Below the pieces are notes generated by a model. That model ran no database searches. It saw nothing but the letters and a program-made list of their open reading frames with translations, and was not told the origin of the DNA. A program made the translations under genes and the position numbers. Shown here in pieces: positions 1-12,909 of a DNA stretch of 64,000 nt. Source of the DNA: Labyrinthula sp. Ha (Eukaryota; Sar; Bigyra; Labyrinthulida; Labyrinthulaceae); assembly GCA_015227615.1 (NCBI GenBank), contig JAALGZ010000004.1, positions 1,922,001-1,986,000 on the forward strand, read 5' to 3'. Each line of letters starts with the position of its first letter. Positions within the stretch are counted from its first letter, which is position 1.

Positions 1-1661
1 TCTTCTTCTTCTTGCGTACTAATTGGTTCTGGTGTTCCACAGCAGCCAGATTCACACAACTCTTCCTCAATGGTCCCTTGCTTTTCTTCAAGACAGCACT
101 CAGACTGGCAATTTAGAGATTCATGATCCTCAACCAATACTATACTTGAAACCAAGTTAGCTTTAATTCCTTCGCCAGCAAGAGTTTCACTCCCTGAAAT
201 AGTAAAAAACAACTTTGAGACCTCAACAGAAAGTTGTTGTAAGGGCTTGGCAACTGGATGTGTAGATCCATTCTCAATCTCGACTACAATCTGGTTAAGA
301 ACATTCCTATCCACAAAATTCTTCCCGTAGTAGCTTTCGCGTAAACTAAAAGAGCCCTGAGTTAAGGTGCCTGTCTTATCCAAAGCAAGAAGCTTCACAT
401 TGGCCAAAACCTCCAAAAATTTTCCACCTTTGATAAGGATACCTTCTCTAGCTGCTTGAGCCATCCCACAAACGTAAACAATAGGAGTTGAAATCACAAA
501 TGCACATGGACAGCCAATAACTAACAGGACTAACCCATACTTTGTCCACATTCTCCCTTGTACACCACCAACAAATAATCCAAATATTCCCAATCCAACA
601 GCTAAAGCAAATAAAACGGGAGTGTAAATTGCAGCAACTCTTTCTACAAACTTCTCGGTTGTTGAGCGATTTCCCTGTGCTTCAGAAACGACCTTCAACA
701 TCTTCGACACAACGGTATCTTCAGATTTTGCTGTTACTCTAACAGTTAGAACAGATCCTCCTACGTTAATTGTACCTGCCAGAACTTGATCATTTAAATA
801 TTTTGCAACCGGTTTTGGTTCACCTGAAAAAGCTGATTCGTCAACAGAGACAACTTGAGCAACGTTTTTAATTGAGATCAAAACTCCATCCAATGGAAAA
901 GATTCACCGTCCCTAACTTCAACAATATCATCGATATTAATCTTTTCTACAGGTACATCAGCCGTGGAAGTTGAGTTGGGAGATTTTATACGAGCAGTTG
1001 TCGGGCGAAGTTGCACCACATCTTCTATAGCTTTCATAACACGTGATGATGAAATTTTTTCTAGAAAACTAGAGAGAGAATAAAGTGTAATAACAGCTGC
1101 ACCTTCACTGTAGTCCCCAAGAAGAACAGCGCCAATTGAAGCCAAGGACATTAGCGTTGTTATCTCCAGGGTAAAATTTTTCAATCGGACAAAGCTTTTT
1201 TCAGCAACAGCAGGAAGACAAAGTGCCAGAGATATAAGAGCAAGATATTTGTAGCATTCAAAAGAAGGAATATATTGCAGAAAAGAGAGCAACAAAAATA
1301 CAACAGCGACGGATACATTCCATTCCGGAAGTTCTCTTTGTTGAGATTCTGAAGACTGAGTAAGAAGAGGTTCTTCCTCAGCAAAAGTACCATAGGAAGA
1401 AGGGAACCGAACAGATTTTTCAGTTGTAGAAATAAGTTCAGGTCCAAGTTTGAGGGATTCAATTTCTTTGACGATGTTCTTTGACGTAATTTGGTTCGGG
1501 TTGTGCAATACTGTAGCTTTCTTCAAAGCCACAACAACTTTGAAGGATGTAACTCCTTCAGACTTATCCAGGAGTTGCTCTACAAGTTTCCCTTCCATAG
1601 CACAACACATGTTGTTGATTTTAATGCAAGTTTCTGCACTGTCTTCGTCTTGCAACTTCAT
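1..1661 (-). CDS. P1B-type heavy-metal ATPase (Zn/Cd/Pb class), 3' end cut by window edge
   Basis: Pumps divalent metal (probably Zn2+/Cd2+) across a membrane using ATP. One uninterrupted frame runs from ATG 1661 to the window edge (553 codons visible). An N-terminal HMA domain carries the paired-cysteine motif CCAME (C19, C20, E23), the CCxxE form typical of plant Zn-ATPases HMA2/HMA4 rather than CxxC of Cu pumps. Membrane helices follow (about 125-215). The actuator loop reads SGE (279-281) where TGE is usual. The transport helix is CPCAFVISTP (CPC 384-386), matching the Zn/Cd subgroup. The phosphorylated Asp is D428 in DKTGTLT and the nucleotide-binding HP pair is at 468-469. After the HP segment the visible end becomes acidic and cysteine-rich (two CC pairs), which looks like a metal-binding insertion in the N domain. 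The rest of the N and P domains and the last helices lie outside the window. Class is confident; exact metal is inference. Confidence 0.93.
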   Translation of the reverse strand, partial: MKLQDEDSAETCIKINNMCCAMEGKLVEQLLDKSEGVTSFKVVVALKKATVLHNPNQITSKNIVKEIESLKLGPELISTTEKSVRFPSSYGTFAEEEPLLTQSSESQQRELPEWNVSVAVVFLLLSFLQYIPSFECYKYLALISLALCLPAVAEKSFVRLKNFTLEITTLMSLASIGAVLLGDYSEGAAVITLYSLSSFLEKISSSRVMKAIEDVVQLRPTTARIKSPNSTSTADVPVEKINIDDIVEVRDGESFPLDGVLISIKNVAQVVSVDESAFSGEPKPVAKYLNDQVLAGTINVGGSVLTVRVTAKSEDTVVSKMLKVVSEAQGNRSTTEKFVERVAAIYTPVLFALAVGLGIFGLFVGGVQGRMWTKYGLVLLVIGCPCAFVISTPIVYVCGMAQAAREGILIKGGKFLEVLANVKLLALDKTGTLTQGSFSLRESYYGKNFVDRNVLNQIVVEIENGSTHPVAKPLQQLSVEVSKLFFTISGSETLAGEGIKANLVSSIVLVEDHESLNCQSECCLEEKQGTIEEELCESGCCGTPEPISTQEEE

Positions 1662-1699
1662 CTGCTGAAGTGTATAAAAAACTTGAAGGAAAGAATAAC

Positions 1700-4600
1700 G
1701 AGGTCTGTAACTTAAAACAGTAACAAGGAATATGAATGAATATCCGAATTCTTTCTATAAAATTCTGTTTTTGAAGACGGGATGATGTTATTTCTATTGA
1801 ATGAGATGCTGATGTGAGGACGTTTTTCTCCGCTTCGGTGTTTTTAATTTATCCCTTACACGTATATTTTGGGCAAATCAATCTGACATTGAGGAAATTG
1901 TAAAAATGAGGAGTGATTTCTTTACATCTAGAAACATACAAATGAAATGAGAACTTTGGCGAATCAAGTGTTCTAATAATATCTACAATTAGGTTTCATA
2001 TCGAAGCTCAGGTTGCTTTAAACTCTTCTTGGGTTTGGCCCCTCCTATTAGTAATCAGTTCAGTGCTGTGTATTTCGTGTTTACTTCCCAGGAAGCTAAG
2101 TATTGAAATGAAAAAAAGGGAAGAACATTCGCCATCTTTGTTATTATCAGAGCAGAACAGGATGGGCCAGCTCAAGTGGGACATAACTCGTCTTGACAGA
2201 TGCTGCTAATGGTGATAAAAACACGAGGAATTGTCAAGTTAAGGTTGCGACATGGTTATTAATCTTAAGGCTTTTCTACTGGATAACTTGATGCCAGGAT
2301 TGAATGTCCTAAGGGCCTAGTAATAAAGGGCATAGCGAAAACAAGTAACAAATGTTCATAACTTTGATGCTATTAAGTGGGTATACCTTATAGAATATTA
2401 GAGCAGCAAAATTCAATAAGGTATACCTATCATATGTGATTTGTCTTTAGTAATCGACTGATTGCCTCCACAACAAGCAGATCAAGTTCCAGTAATAAAC
2501 TTCAACATGTTAAAACTCTAACATACTGTAACCAAACTAATTGGATGTTTAATGAATTCTTATTATTTTGGGACACGTTTACCGATAACAATACTTCAAC
2601 ATCTTGCTCAATGTATGCTAAGAATTTTCAAAAACGCTTGTTGAATCTCTCGCGCCATCTAAAAATCAACTTTCCTTTGCAATAGTTTTGAAGCTTGTAT
2701 CATGACCATAAAATGAATGGAATATATGTTAAGCGATATAACACCTAGATTTTACATATATTCGCATATTCATCTTAAAATTCGAACAAAACTAGGTAAG
2801 GGAATACGAACAGTATGCCGTTTATCGAGGCAACTTTGAATTGTGTGTCTGAATATGTTTGGTGATTACAGTGCCAATGTAAAACTAACGCTATTTTTAG
2901 AGTATGTCCTGACTGCTTACCAATCAATGATAAGTAATATCCTAAGCTGTCATATTCAATCAAGTTAGACTGTGAGTTTAATATTTTGTAGACATGGTAA
3001 ATGATAATAGTTTTGTACTAAAAGAAACACACATAGAGCTAATGAAGTTAATTAAATGATATAGCAATTATTAATTAAGAAAAATTCACCAAAATGGAAG
3101 TTCTTTTCTAAAACACGTCCTATATATTCCATAGGTAATCAGTCAAATACAGAATGACCTATCTTTCCAATATTAAGTTTTCCAACATAGATCTCAAAAC
3201 ATAACACAAGCTATTTAATTCGTCAGAAGACAAAGCATGGAGCACAGCAATCAAACCTAAACATAGCAAGAAATTCGCTCTTCCTCGCGTTACTGATGAT
3301 AGGAAGCTACAGGATCAACGTTTGTCTACCATGCACAGAGTTCGAGCACCAACTAAAACAGGTACAAGGGCCATCGGCTACGATATAATCATTTCGGCGA
3401 AGAACTATTTCTACCAGTAGATGATTATGGTAAGACTAGCATTCTCCGTAAAAAAATTAGGAATCTTTATATTTCTGAAGGGGTTACTGAAAGTATTAGG
3501 GTGCGCAATTCCTCTTATAAGTCACTTTGAATACAAAACTCCAAGGTTTAATAACTTAGAACAAATACTTTAGAGTCAAAATAATCTTCTTGGTAAGCTG
3601 AAAAATAAGGATAAAAAATTAAATCTGTAATCATACGACGCAGCTGTTATTTGAACATCTCAAGCAATACTCAAATTTAGACGTCAGAGAGCTATGATAA
3701 TATACAAAGAATGCAGTTGTCAAAGAAAATGCTGATTACAAGTAGTCTTTGAGTATGAAAATTTTAAAAATATCTAATTATAATTCGAACAATACCCGTC
3801 ACAATCAATGCAAAATACGTGATCTAAAAAGCCCAGTCCAAAACTATACTCTTAACTTTTCTATTTCCTGTACAGAATAAGTTAAAAGTAGATACACAGT
3901 TATGTCACACAAGGGATGGGACTAAGGGTTTAGAATATATTTTAGACAATACTAATGAAGCTAAATATACGATAGAATCATGTCAGATTTACGAAAACAG
4001 ACTTCATGGATCCAGTACTCTGTATAAATGCTCGTGATATCTAGTTGCGACCCTAGTGTTCTTCACTCTGCATTAAACTCCATGGCAGATACCCGTGTAT
4101 TTATAGGCTCGGAAATATATTACCCAAAAATTTAATTTTACACCAATAAAGCAAAAAGACATTGTAGCAATAATCGTCCTTAATGCTCTAGAATAATACC
4201 TTTTAAAAACATTAAGAATTCTATCTATCTTGTTTTTTTCAAATCCAGTGTATTTCATACCCCCGATCCTTTCATATCCTTAGAATGTTATCGTGAAGTA
4301 CATAGCAAAGTCGGAAACTGATAATACACTTCTTTGCAAAAATAAGAATGCATTGTATTTATTATAATTTCAGTAGAACAGTATTATCTTTAACAAACGA
4401 CGATTTTATCTGATACTAAATAATGACATCAAGTTAAAAGAATACACTTCTCTACAATTAATGAACCGTAAAAGAATAAAATAAAGTAATCAAAAGTCTG
4501 GAGACTTCTTATTATGACTTAGCTGATTTCTCCATATGAGAAATGCGTCATACCAGTTTTCATCATCATGCTGATGAGTGTAAGTACTAATATTACTTGT

Positions 4601-7600
4601 TTTATTAATAACATAAATCAAAATGTGAAAATAACTAAAAAACAGAGTTTATTAACTATGGATTATAATCCCTATTAAGCAGATTAAAAATAATGTAAAC
4701 TAAGGATAAATGGTTTTAAATAATCATATTGTCCCGTGCAATGAGAAAGATGCCATAATGGTATCCATTTTTAAATATGTTATTCGAGAAAGCAGGACCA
4801 GGGAATTAAATTATCTACAAATATAACCGATAGTAATATTTGTAGGTGGAACAAACACTTCTATTTGAACATATTACCCTTTATAAACTCGGTTTACAGT
4901 TCTCATTAATACTTACGAATGTTTTTTAGGAATGCTTCAACATTAATCATATATAAGACTTTATATTCAAATGGATATTTTATATATTTTTAATTTCATA
5001 TTTCTTGCCATATAGTCTAGAAACCTACAAATCCTTGCTCTGTGGATAGAAGAAGTATGTCTTACTTTCCATGAGATCTTAACTGGGTATATTTTTAGAA
5101 ATCAAGCTTCTAGACACGACATTGACTTGAAATACCAGATTTAGAAGAGAAACTAATCTATATCTCTCACAAATTTATAAAGAAATATACAGAGAGTATC
5201 GCTAATTAAGAATTTTGGTGAAATATTTCTCGGTAACCATTTAAAAATGCCATGAGTAAATAATTTTGTAGAATGAAGGGAGAATCTATAAGACTATTAG
5301 AAAGTAATATTGAACACGATTCCTTTAACATTGTAAGAAATCATCATTTAGTTAATTTTTCATACCAAAAATAAAAATTTATCTAGTACCAAAATAATTA
5401 CACATATACGGTCAAATGACGCAAAACCAAAGTTGAATGAGCTTTTCATGTGATAAGTAAAAACGGAAGCTTTTGTTTGTGGCTTAAAGTCATTGTACAT
5501 AAATAATCTATCTACAATAAGAACGTGAAATGTATCTTTGAGAAATTTTCGCCATCTGAAGCAAAAAGCTCTAAATGTAATTTCCTCTGTTGCTAAGAAT
5601 ATAAACAAATTGTGAACTTAGGTTTTTATTGATGTGAAACCTTTTACTATATCACATAGCGTATAAATATCGATTTCTACATCAGCTAAAATTGGAACGC
5701 TTTTTTTCAGTAAGTAACCAAGACTTAGATCTGAACGACTTTAACAAATATTCAAAAATTCTTTTAGAAATTATAATAATTAATCAGATTATACAAACCG
5801 TCCTTGCTCAGGCCAATAAAGGAACATCCTGTAGGAATGTTCCTCTGAAGAGTAACGTTTACTATAGAAATTCAGAAAAATCGAAGTAACTAGCATATAT
5901 AAATAATAATAGTATCCAACTTAAATCGTGCCCCATGGACCAATAAAAAGATGGTAAATACACTCCTCTTATTAGCGCAGAGTCATATTAATAAGGATTC
6001 CATGTGTCAACAAAAACACATTTTCTCGTCTAAATATGTATGAAAAAGCTTTCAATTGGTAATAAAAGAAGATAGCTCTGACTTTAAGCATTGTTCTTCT
6101 TATAAAAGTCTATCCTTCTATTATGTATACTTTTATTATTTCTTGCCCCATAAGATTCCCTCATAGGTGACCCTAATTATATTTGAACAGATAACTGAAA
6201 AATTTTGAATATTACGCGTTTAAGAATTACAAGGAAAATCTGAAAACTTAGCTAATCAATTCTGCAACCTTTATTGCCGATAAGTACCCCAGACAATGCA
6301 TCCTGTTACAAAATAGTCAAGTATCAAAATAATATAACACCTTGCAAAACGATTTGTTGAAAATAACATTTTCAACCAGAATATTTTCTCTACATATAGA
6401 TGTTTATTATATTCAAGAGATTTTGAGAGATTATAGAGCGATCATAGAATTACACCTGCGGTTCTTGAGGTTATATTCGGGAGTCCCTAGAAAGCTGGAT
6501 ATCAACAGATTATATGGCTTCAATAAGTAAATGTTCATACAATAACATAAGATAAAATATTGATGTTTGTGTTCCATGCCGTAATTTGGGTTCCTCCGGG
6601 TACAGCATTTTCGGTTTAGATAGCTAGGCTAAAAATTATCTTCTCGTACTTGCAAGTTGGCTAAGAATATTTTTGAAACAAAAAAAGACATGCCAAATAC
6701 ACATGACCTTGTCTATAATATATAAATACAAAAAAAATACGTTTGGTTTAAATAATAAGTGCTCTCAACCAAGTTTGAAGATGTGTGCAAATACTAAAAC
6801 TGGAAAGTGATAAGGATATATGTACCCCATGTCTCCGAAATTTCAAGGGAGATCACCAGAAGAGAGGTTTATAACTTTTCGGATCCATATAAGATGTTTC
6901 AATGTTTCCAAGTCATCGTGTTTGCCACATAGATATTCTTCTGTGATATTTTTAAACCCTTAATTGCAGAGCATCCAAAAACTCGATTAGTGTCATTGTA
7001 TATGACTCAATACGTTGGGATAACGTTAGTTTTATAGCTTTTGCAACTTACTTTATTTCAATTATGAAGTTTTCTCTTATAAACAAAATCAGAAAATATG
7101 TTTATATGAGCTTTTTCAGTTAGTGGAGCTAATTCAGACTTTTAATCGAACAGTTTACGGGGTGTATGGTAAGTCAATGGTAACATCTTATATGCGGGAT
7201 ACTAAGAGCAATTTCTGTGGTAATATTAAGGGAAATAACTCGATAGTTCGACTAAACTTAATGTCTTATAAGCAGAGGAGCTGATATTGGCCCATATAGG
7301 CTCCGGTTTTCTTGGTATATATCTGCATAAGAAGTTGCAGAGCTAAAGACAGTAAACGACTAAGCGCAAACAACATTCAAAAAAAAATTATGTAGGTAAG
7401 ACTATTGGGATTTATTGAAGCTACAATGTAATTAACATTTCATATCCCGAGACTATTTATCAATTTGGTGTTGAAATGCTTTATGTAAAATTGTTGAACT
7501 TGTTTTGAATAAAGATTATATAGAGAAAGATATAAATAGATATATATTTATGTATTAAATGTAAAATTTTAAGGATGAGGACAAGCATTTTATTGCAGTA

Positions 7601-10600
7601 AAAAATTACGAAAAGATGCTTTTGGGTATAAATAGAATTGAGCCGTATCAAGTAATAGGGATCCTACGCTAAAAACATGATTTTATCTTTTCAGATATGA
7701 TAAAAACTCATCAGTGGGCGTGTTGCTTAATCACTACAGGCTTGTTGCATATTTTTTGAATTAAGGAGTACACGTTTCATTCAGTGTATAAAGAATTAGC
7801 TATGTTGTCACTATGGTAGCCATGTATGAAAGCAGGTTTTTATCTCTTATTTTAGAGAAATGTGCTTCATTTTTTCTTAATACACCCTTAAAGCATTTTG
7901 GCTCAAGAATCCCTGATATATAGGATCATAGATCATAAGGTCTTGTCACTTATTCCCATATCTCATGATTATCTGCAAAAACATACTATACTCTAGGTAT
8001 TTTTGGCCGTTAGATGACCCGCTTGGTCATGTGTTTTGACACCTTGTTTTACTATGTTAGGAGCTCTCACATAGAAAACCACTTAGGTAAGGTAATGTAT
8101 GCTAAGAAAAAAAACATAAACTTTGATGCAATCTTTAGGATATTGAAATTTTGTTTTTTAGAATAGATAAGCCATTATTTATGAATTTAGATAATTAGAA
8201 TTGACTTATTCTAAGAAAGAATGATTATCAGATGCTGACCAAATCATTAGAAGCAAAACGTAAAAACAGAAAGGAATATCTGAGACTTGGAAAACAACAG
8301 AGATAGTTTGGAAGTTATATATTTAAACAGATAGTTTCTTCCAACCTGAGTGGCAACAAAATCCACGAAACAATCCCTGAATAAGGTTTGGGGAAATTAC
8401 AATGGGTATTGCTAGGTCAAAAGAGTTTGTGCGCTACATCGTGTTTCCCTTCTTACTATATCTCAGTAAACATATAGTTTAAGAACTGGGCCCAGAATTA
8501 TACCATATAGGTGTTACTAGGTGAACGATTGAGGTCTAGAAAATAATTATTGTGGCAACTTGTAGAAGAACTAGTTCTTTAAAATGTGTTATTATTAAGC
8601 TGAACAGTAGATTAAAGTAGCAACCCGATAGCAGAGCCAATTAAAGTACTTTTCTTCAAATAATATTGTTACTCCCATGCATAACATCTACTTTCATATA
8701 TATAACTTAAGGAACACCCCACTAGTTACTAAAGATAAAGGTAAACGCTATATTGTCATTCCGATAGTAAATATGTATTACAGGTTAGAATAAGATAACG
8801 GCCAACAGGGTCATCTTAATGTAGCATTTACTCAAAGGATAAAGGCGGAAAACACATAGGTTCATATAAAGTGTATTAACTTCGGGGAGTTCGATATCAC
8901 GGGAGACATATTGCGCTCGCCATTGTGTTAAATGAGGATTAGATAAAAATATAAAATGAACTAATATAAGGCTCGCTTTTAAGAAAATTTATAGTAAGGA
9001 TATGAATGCGTATTTTTGAATAGAAAATGTATGCTCAAAGAGTGTAGTCTTGTGCCTAGATATTGAAATTTCTACTTCTTGGGAATAGTTAATATTGCAC
9101 TAGGTCAAACAAAAAGACTAGATTTAAGTCTAACTAAAAATTTCCTGTAAAAAATTTTTCACAGAAAGCTCAATGGTCTTTAGCTAGTAGAAAAACTTTT
9201 CAAATATGTTAGAACAAGTTTCTTCACAGCAATAGTTGGGTTTGAGAATTTTACAGGATTTATAAGAAAATGTTTAGTACCAAGAAATATTCAATAAAAA
9301 CAAGAGAATTATAGGTGTTTAAATCTTTAAATTTAAATTTATTAGTTTTCTATATATTGTATAAACATAAGAACTTTTCGTTGGGTTCTTCATTGCAGAT
9401 AAGAGCACCAATTATAATACAAATACCCATTAAACAATTTTTAAGAAATGTGGCAAGCAAATTTGAAGAACATTATGTTATAATTTTATATATTGTTCCT
9501 ATCAAGGAATCAATATAAACTTTCTAAAAGAAGCATTTATTGCCCTTATTATTATTTTTCGAATAAATTGGCATCTATTGAGCCTATCGATCATTTAGAA
9601 AATATGAATATTGTTATATTGAGTTGGACTTTTCAAATATTTTAATTTATTATTTATTGGCTTTTGACAATTTTTTGAATAAGCTTTCTTCATCTGTACA
9701 TATATTCTACTCTGCTCTACTTATACCAATAATAATTGAGAGAAATTATAGCATATTAGGTTATATCCAAAGCATCTGTCTTCTGATTCAAAATGTATGC
9801 TAATAAGAGAGAACTATCTACTTTTCAAATAGCAAGATATTTAATTCAAGAAAATGTCGTGCAATGACAAATAAACCTTTTTGTGTATTATTTAAACATA
9901 TCATTAAATTAGAAACTGATTTTGATAGGATTAAAAAAGAAGGAGAGAAGATTAAAAACTATGGAAAATACAGTGATTGCAATTCTTGGAAGTAACAATA
10001 GAAAATTTAGGGAACTGGATCAGATAAACAGAAATATGAATATTTTGTTTGCACATGTTTATAGGTCTGGTGTTTAAATGTTTGATGAAAAAAATAGTTT
10101 GTTAATGAGGAGTTCAATAGTACTGAAAAGCCCTTGAAAATAAATCTATTGAGACAAGCAGTTTGGATATTAGAGCTAACTAACTTGTTCCATTTAGATC
10201 TTATTTCCAGTCCTAGTTCCAAACTAAGAAGAGATCGCTTTCAATTTAATTCATTCTAGAGTTGAATCCTACTATTCTATTATAAATAACCTAAATTTTA
10301 CTTGTACATAAAGTTAAACCCCGACGGTTTGCTTAACTAATAATTAAAGCCTAAGCGTGTGAGTGGGTAAAACTTCTTGTTTCTATCTTTAAGTGAACGT
10401 TGCAGTGGTTAGAGTACTAGACCTGGGTGTAAACTGAAAACGGAATGATCTTAGGGCATATAACTTAGGTATATACTAAAACAAAAGTACTTTTACTACT
10501 CAAAGTATATTTTGTACCTGATTCTGTGAAACTATATTTATGGGCTTGTTTAAATGTATTGATTTAGTGTGTGATTACTGTTAACTTTATTATCGAGTTT

Positions 10601-10860
10601 TTTGAAATATTATGTTTTGTAGAATAGCTTCTCTATCAGAACTATTCCATCAGTGAAAACTAAGAATGTCATCTATGGATAAGGCTTTGTTTCTTACTTT
10701 CCATCAGTTTTTTCATAGTTTCATACTGAGAAATATTTCCTTTGTTTCTTTCCATACTCCATTACAGGGTCCTAAGCTGTTAATCAGAGGCCACAACTAG
10801 AATAGATGGAAGCATGGTTGACTTTGAAGATGTAAGTAGTGTTTCTATAGTTGTATTGGT
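1700..10860. other. gene-poor AT-rich stretch, about 9 kb
   Basis: I see no protein that I recognise on either strand. All open frames are under about 85 codons and have the composition expected of random AT-rich DNA. There is no tRNA or rRNA that I can support. It probably consists of mobile DNA decayed beyond recognition, but that is inference. Confidence 0.5.
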
Positions 10861-10866
10861 CTGAAT

Positions 10867-11298
10867 ATGTCTTATTTCTTTTTCATTAGTATAGTTAAAT
10901 GTACTTTAATATTATTTACAGTTTCTATGTTGTGTATAAAGAAGGTTGAGCGGTATTTATTGTTTGCGAATGTAGCTAGTGTTTCTACGCCTTACAATAC
11001 CAACCCAAAAAAATCGAACCTAAATGAAGATCTTAAAAGAGTTCTAAGATTATGGTTTGATTGGATACTGTTTTCTAAACATATAACCTTGGTATATAAG
11101 TTCCTTATTCATAACATTTTACTCCATGTTCATTTTGTATACATACAAAAGGACAAAGGATTAATGCTGGGCAACAAGATTGAGTTTGAGACTAACCCCG
11201 AGGCTACTATATTTATAGAAATTGCGGTTTCTTTTTTTTGTTTTTTTTTGAAAATTCTTGATATCTACCAAACCTTTTCATTTTCTTGTTCTCAATAA
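10867..11298 (+). CDS. hypothetical 143-aa ORF, doubtful
   Basis: The longest open frame in the surrounding desert. The product is rich in Phe, Ile and Leu, with hydrophobic stretches at residues 1-25, 60-90 and 118-135 that could be membrane segments. I recognise no family. A strong-looking splice donor (gtaagt) lies just upstream at about 10832 after a short ATG-led frame, but no joined model is convincing. Amino-acid content is what AT-rich noncoding DNA would give, so this may be chance. Confidence 0.15.
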   Translation: MSYFFFISIVKCTLILFTVSMLCIKKVERYLLFANVASVSTPYNTNPKKSNLNEDLKRVLRLWFDWILFSKHITLVYKFLIHNILLHVHFVYIQKDKGLMLGNKIEFETNPEATIFIEIAVSFFCFFLKILDIYQTFSFSCSQ

Positions 11299-12176
11299 AA
11301 TAGTGGGAAGATATTTTTGAATTCAAAAGTACCTGTAACTAAGCATAAATTCGTTGGATTTGGTTTTTTAATGCGGTTTTCTTGTAATTAGGGTGACTAC
11401 AATGTTTTAAAGTTTGTATCATATCTTGGTTATTCAACTATGTTGGTGATATACAATTGCCCAAAATTATGAGTTTCCTATCAAATTTCATGGATCTATT
11501 TACGCTTGAATATAAAAGCTTTCCTGTCCACTAGATTCTAAAGGAAAAAAATCTCAAAACCAAACAAAACAAGATATACATAACAAAGTAAATACTTTTA
11601 ACAACACCTTTCAATCAACAGTGAAGAACGCAATTTTTGGAATTACCGTCTGAATATTCATGACCGAAAAACATGGCTTATCTGAGTTTCGTAATAGTGG
11701 AGCAACTTTCATATGATTACAAAAGATGACGAGATTGATCATAATTGACCTAGAGTTTTTCTGGAGTCTTTTATACAGTGATATCAACCGAGGCATTTGT
11801 ATGATGAAAACAAAACCAGGCAAAGATTAAAACCTTGTTAAAACAGGAACCGCATGACATTATAGGATCTATGAACGCTTTATGAGCCTGTTCTTTTATC
11901 GCTTCCAACATATCTTAATTAAGCTGAAAAAATTCAACTTGGAAGTTGGAAGCAACAGTTTTCACATTAAAACGGTTGTAAATACAGAATGTATTTGTGA
12001 CTACCTAAATGCTGAAACAGTGTTTTTTAAAGTTGCCTTTCGTGTTTCTGTGTTTTTGTTTGATTCACAGCGTCAAACAAAGGCGATACTATCGTATTGT
12101 TACATGTCCGGCAAATCAAGCTTCTAATTGTGTTGCCCTTGAACAAAACTATATTTATTTTTTAGGTTTGAAGCTG
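11299..12176. other. intergenic, nothing recognised
   Basis: Overlapping short frames on both strands (under 82 codons), none with a recognisable domain. It contains the 3' flank of the TPR gene. Confidence 0.5.
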
Positions 12177-12815
12177 TCAATTGACCTTTTCCTTAGTATA
12201 AATGAGCCCTTTAATAAAATTTAAAACTTTGGAACAACAGCTTTGACGATCATCACTTGGTTTCGTAGCACCAAGTGCTTTCATCCAAAGATCTGCCTCT
12301 TTTTTCTTATTTTCCTTGACCATTCGAACAACTTCATTATATAGCTTCCTGACCTCCAAGTTCTTGTTGTCAACTTCCAGAGCGAATTTTAAATGTTTTA
12401 ACGCTTCTGAGTAGTCTTTCTTAACATGAATCAAAGTTTGCGAGTGCCGAAATAACGCTTTGACGTTCTTGCTATTCATCTTTAGCGCCTCCTTTGTAAA
12501 TTGTACGCCAAGTTCCAAGTCTTTAAATTCATTCTTCGTCAGTTTAATCACACAGGCCGCACAATTTAATAGTAAAGGGGTTCGAATTTCGTCCAACAAG
12601 TTTCTATGATTCTCCATTAGTTCGAAGTTATAGGACATTTCATCGAAATGCACGTGCCATAATCCTTTTCGATACTCCTCCAACGCATTTAAAAAATTTC
12701 CACCCTTGAATAAAAAATTTCCTTTTTCCTTTAGTTCTTTAGCTCGCTTCAATCTGTTCTCAAAAACAGGATCTTTTTCTATCGATTCGTTTAAATAAAG
12801 TTCTTTCTCTTCCAT
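12177..12815 (-). CDS. small TPR-repeat protein (FKBP/CYP40/TTC9-like TPR module)
   Basis: A 212-residue soluble protein built mostly of tetratricopeptide repeats. TPR1 lies at about 25-60 (KEKGNFLFKGGNFLNALEEY pattern), TPR2 at about 85-120 and TPR3 at about 121-155, followed by a Lys-rich helix. The three-repeat arrangement, with a long loop between TPR1 and TPR2, is that of the co-chaperone TPR modules on FKBP51/52, cyclophilin 40 and TTC9, which bind the EEVD tail of Hsp90/Hsp70. No isomerase domain is present. The C-terminus holds a CC pair and a short basic hydrophobic helix. ATG 12815 is the only sensible start. It is divergent from UCHL5 with 94 bp between the starts. Fold is confident; Hsp90 binding is inference. 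Confidence 0.8.
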   Translation of the reverse strand: MEEKELYLNESIEKDPVFENRLKRAKELKEKGNFLFKGGNFLNALEEYRKGLWHVHFDEMSYNFELMENHRNLLDEIRTPLLLNCAACVIKLTKNEFKDLELGVQFTKEALKMNSKNVKALFRHSQTLIHVKKDYSEALKHLKFALEVDNKNLEVRKLYNEVVRMVKENKKKEADLWMKALGATKPSDDRQSCCSKVLNFIKGLIYTKEKVN

Positions 12816-12909
12816 GCATATGATTCGACAATTATATAGTTCAACCCAATCAGATTCGCAGAAAATAACGGAAGAAAAAAAATTGGTACCTTGAACGCTT
12901 TCGAATACA
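12816..12909. promoter_or_regulatory. shared divergent promoter interval (TPR gene / UCHL5)
   Basis: Only 94 bp separate the two start codons, so both core promoters and 5' UTRs must lie here or overlap the coding sequences. I see no clear TATA box. The assignment rests on gene spacing only. Confidence 0.5.

Noticed and set aside
1181-1462. 93-codon minus-strand ORF within the metal ATPase
   Set aside because: It is in another frame of the ATPase gene, whose membrane segment is read continuously in the main frame.
10395-10450. tRNA-like A-box sequence (gcagtggttagagtactagac)
   Set aside because: No T-loop (GGTTCGANTCC) or paired acceptor stem follows, so it is neither a tRNA nor a supportable SINE.
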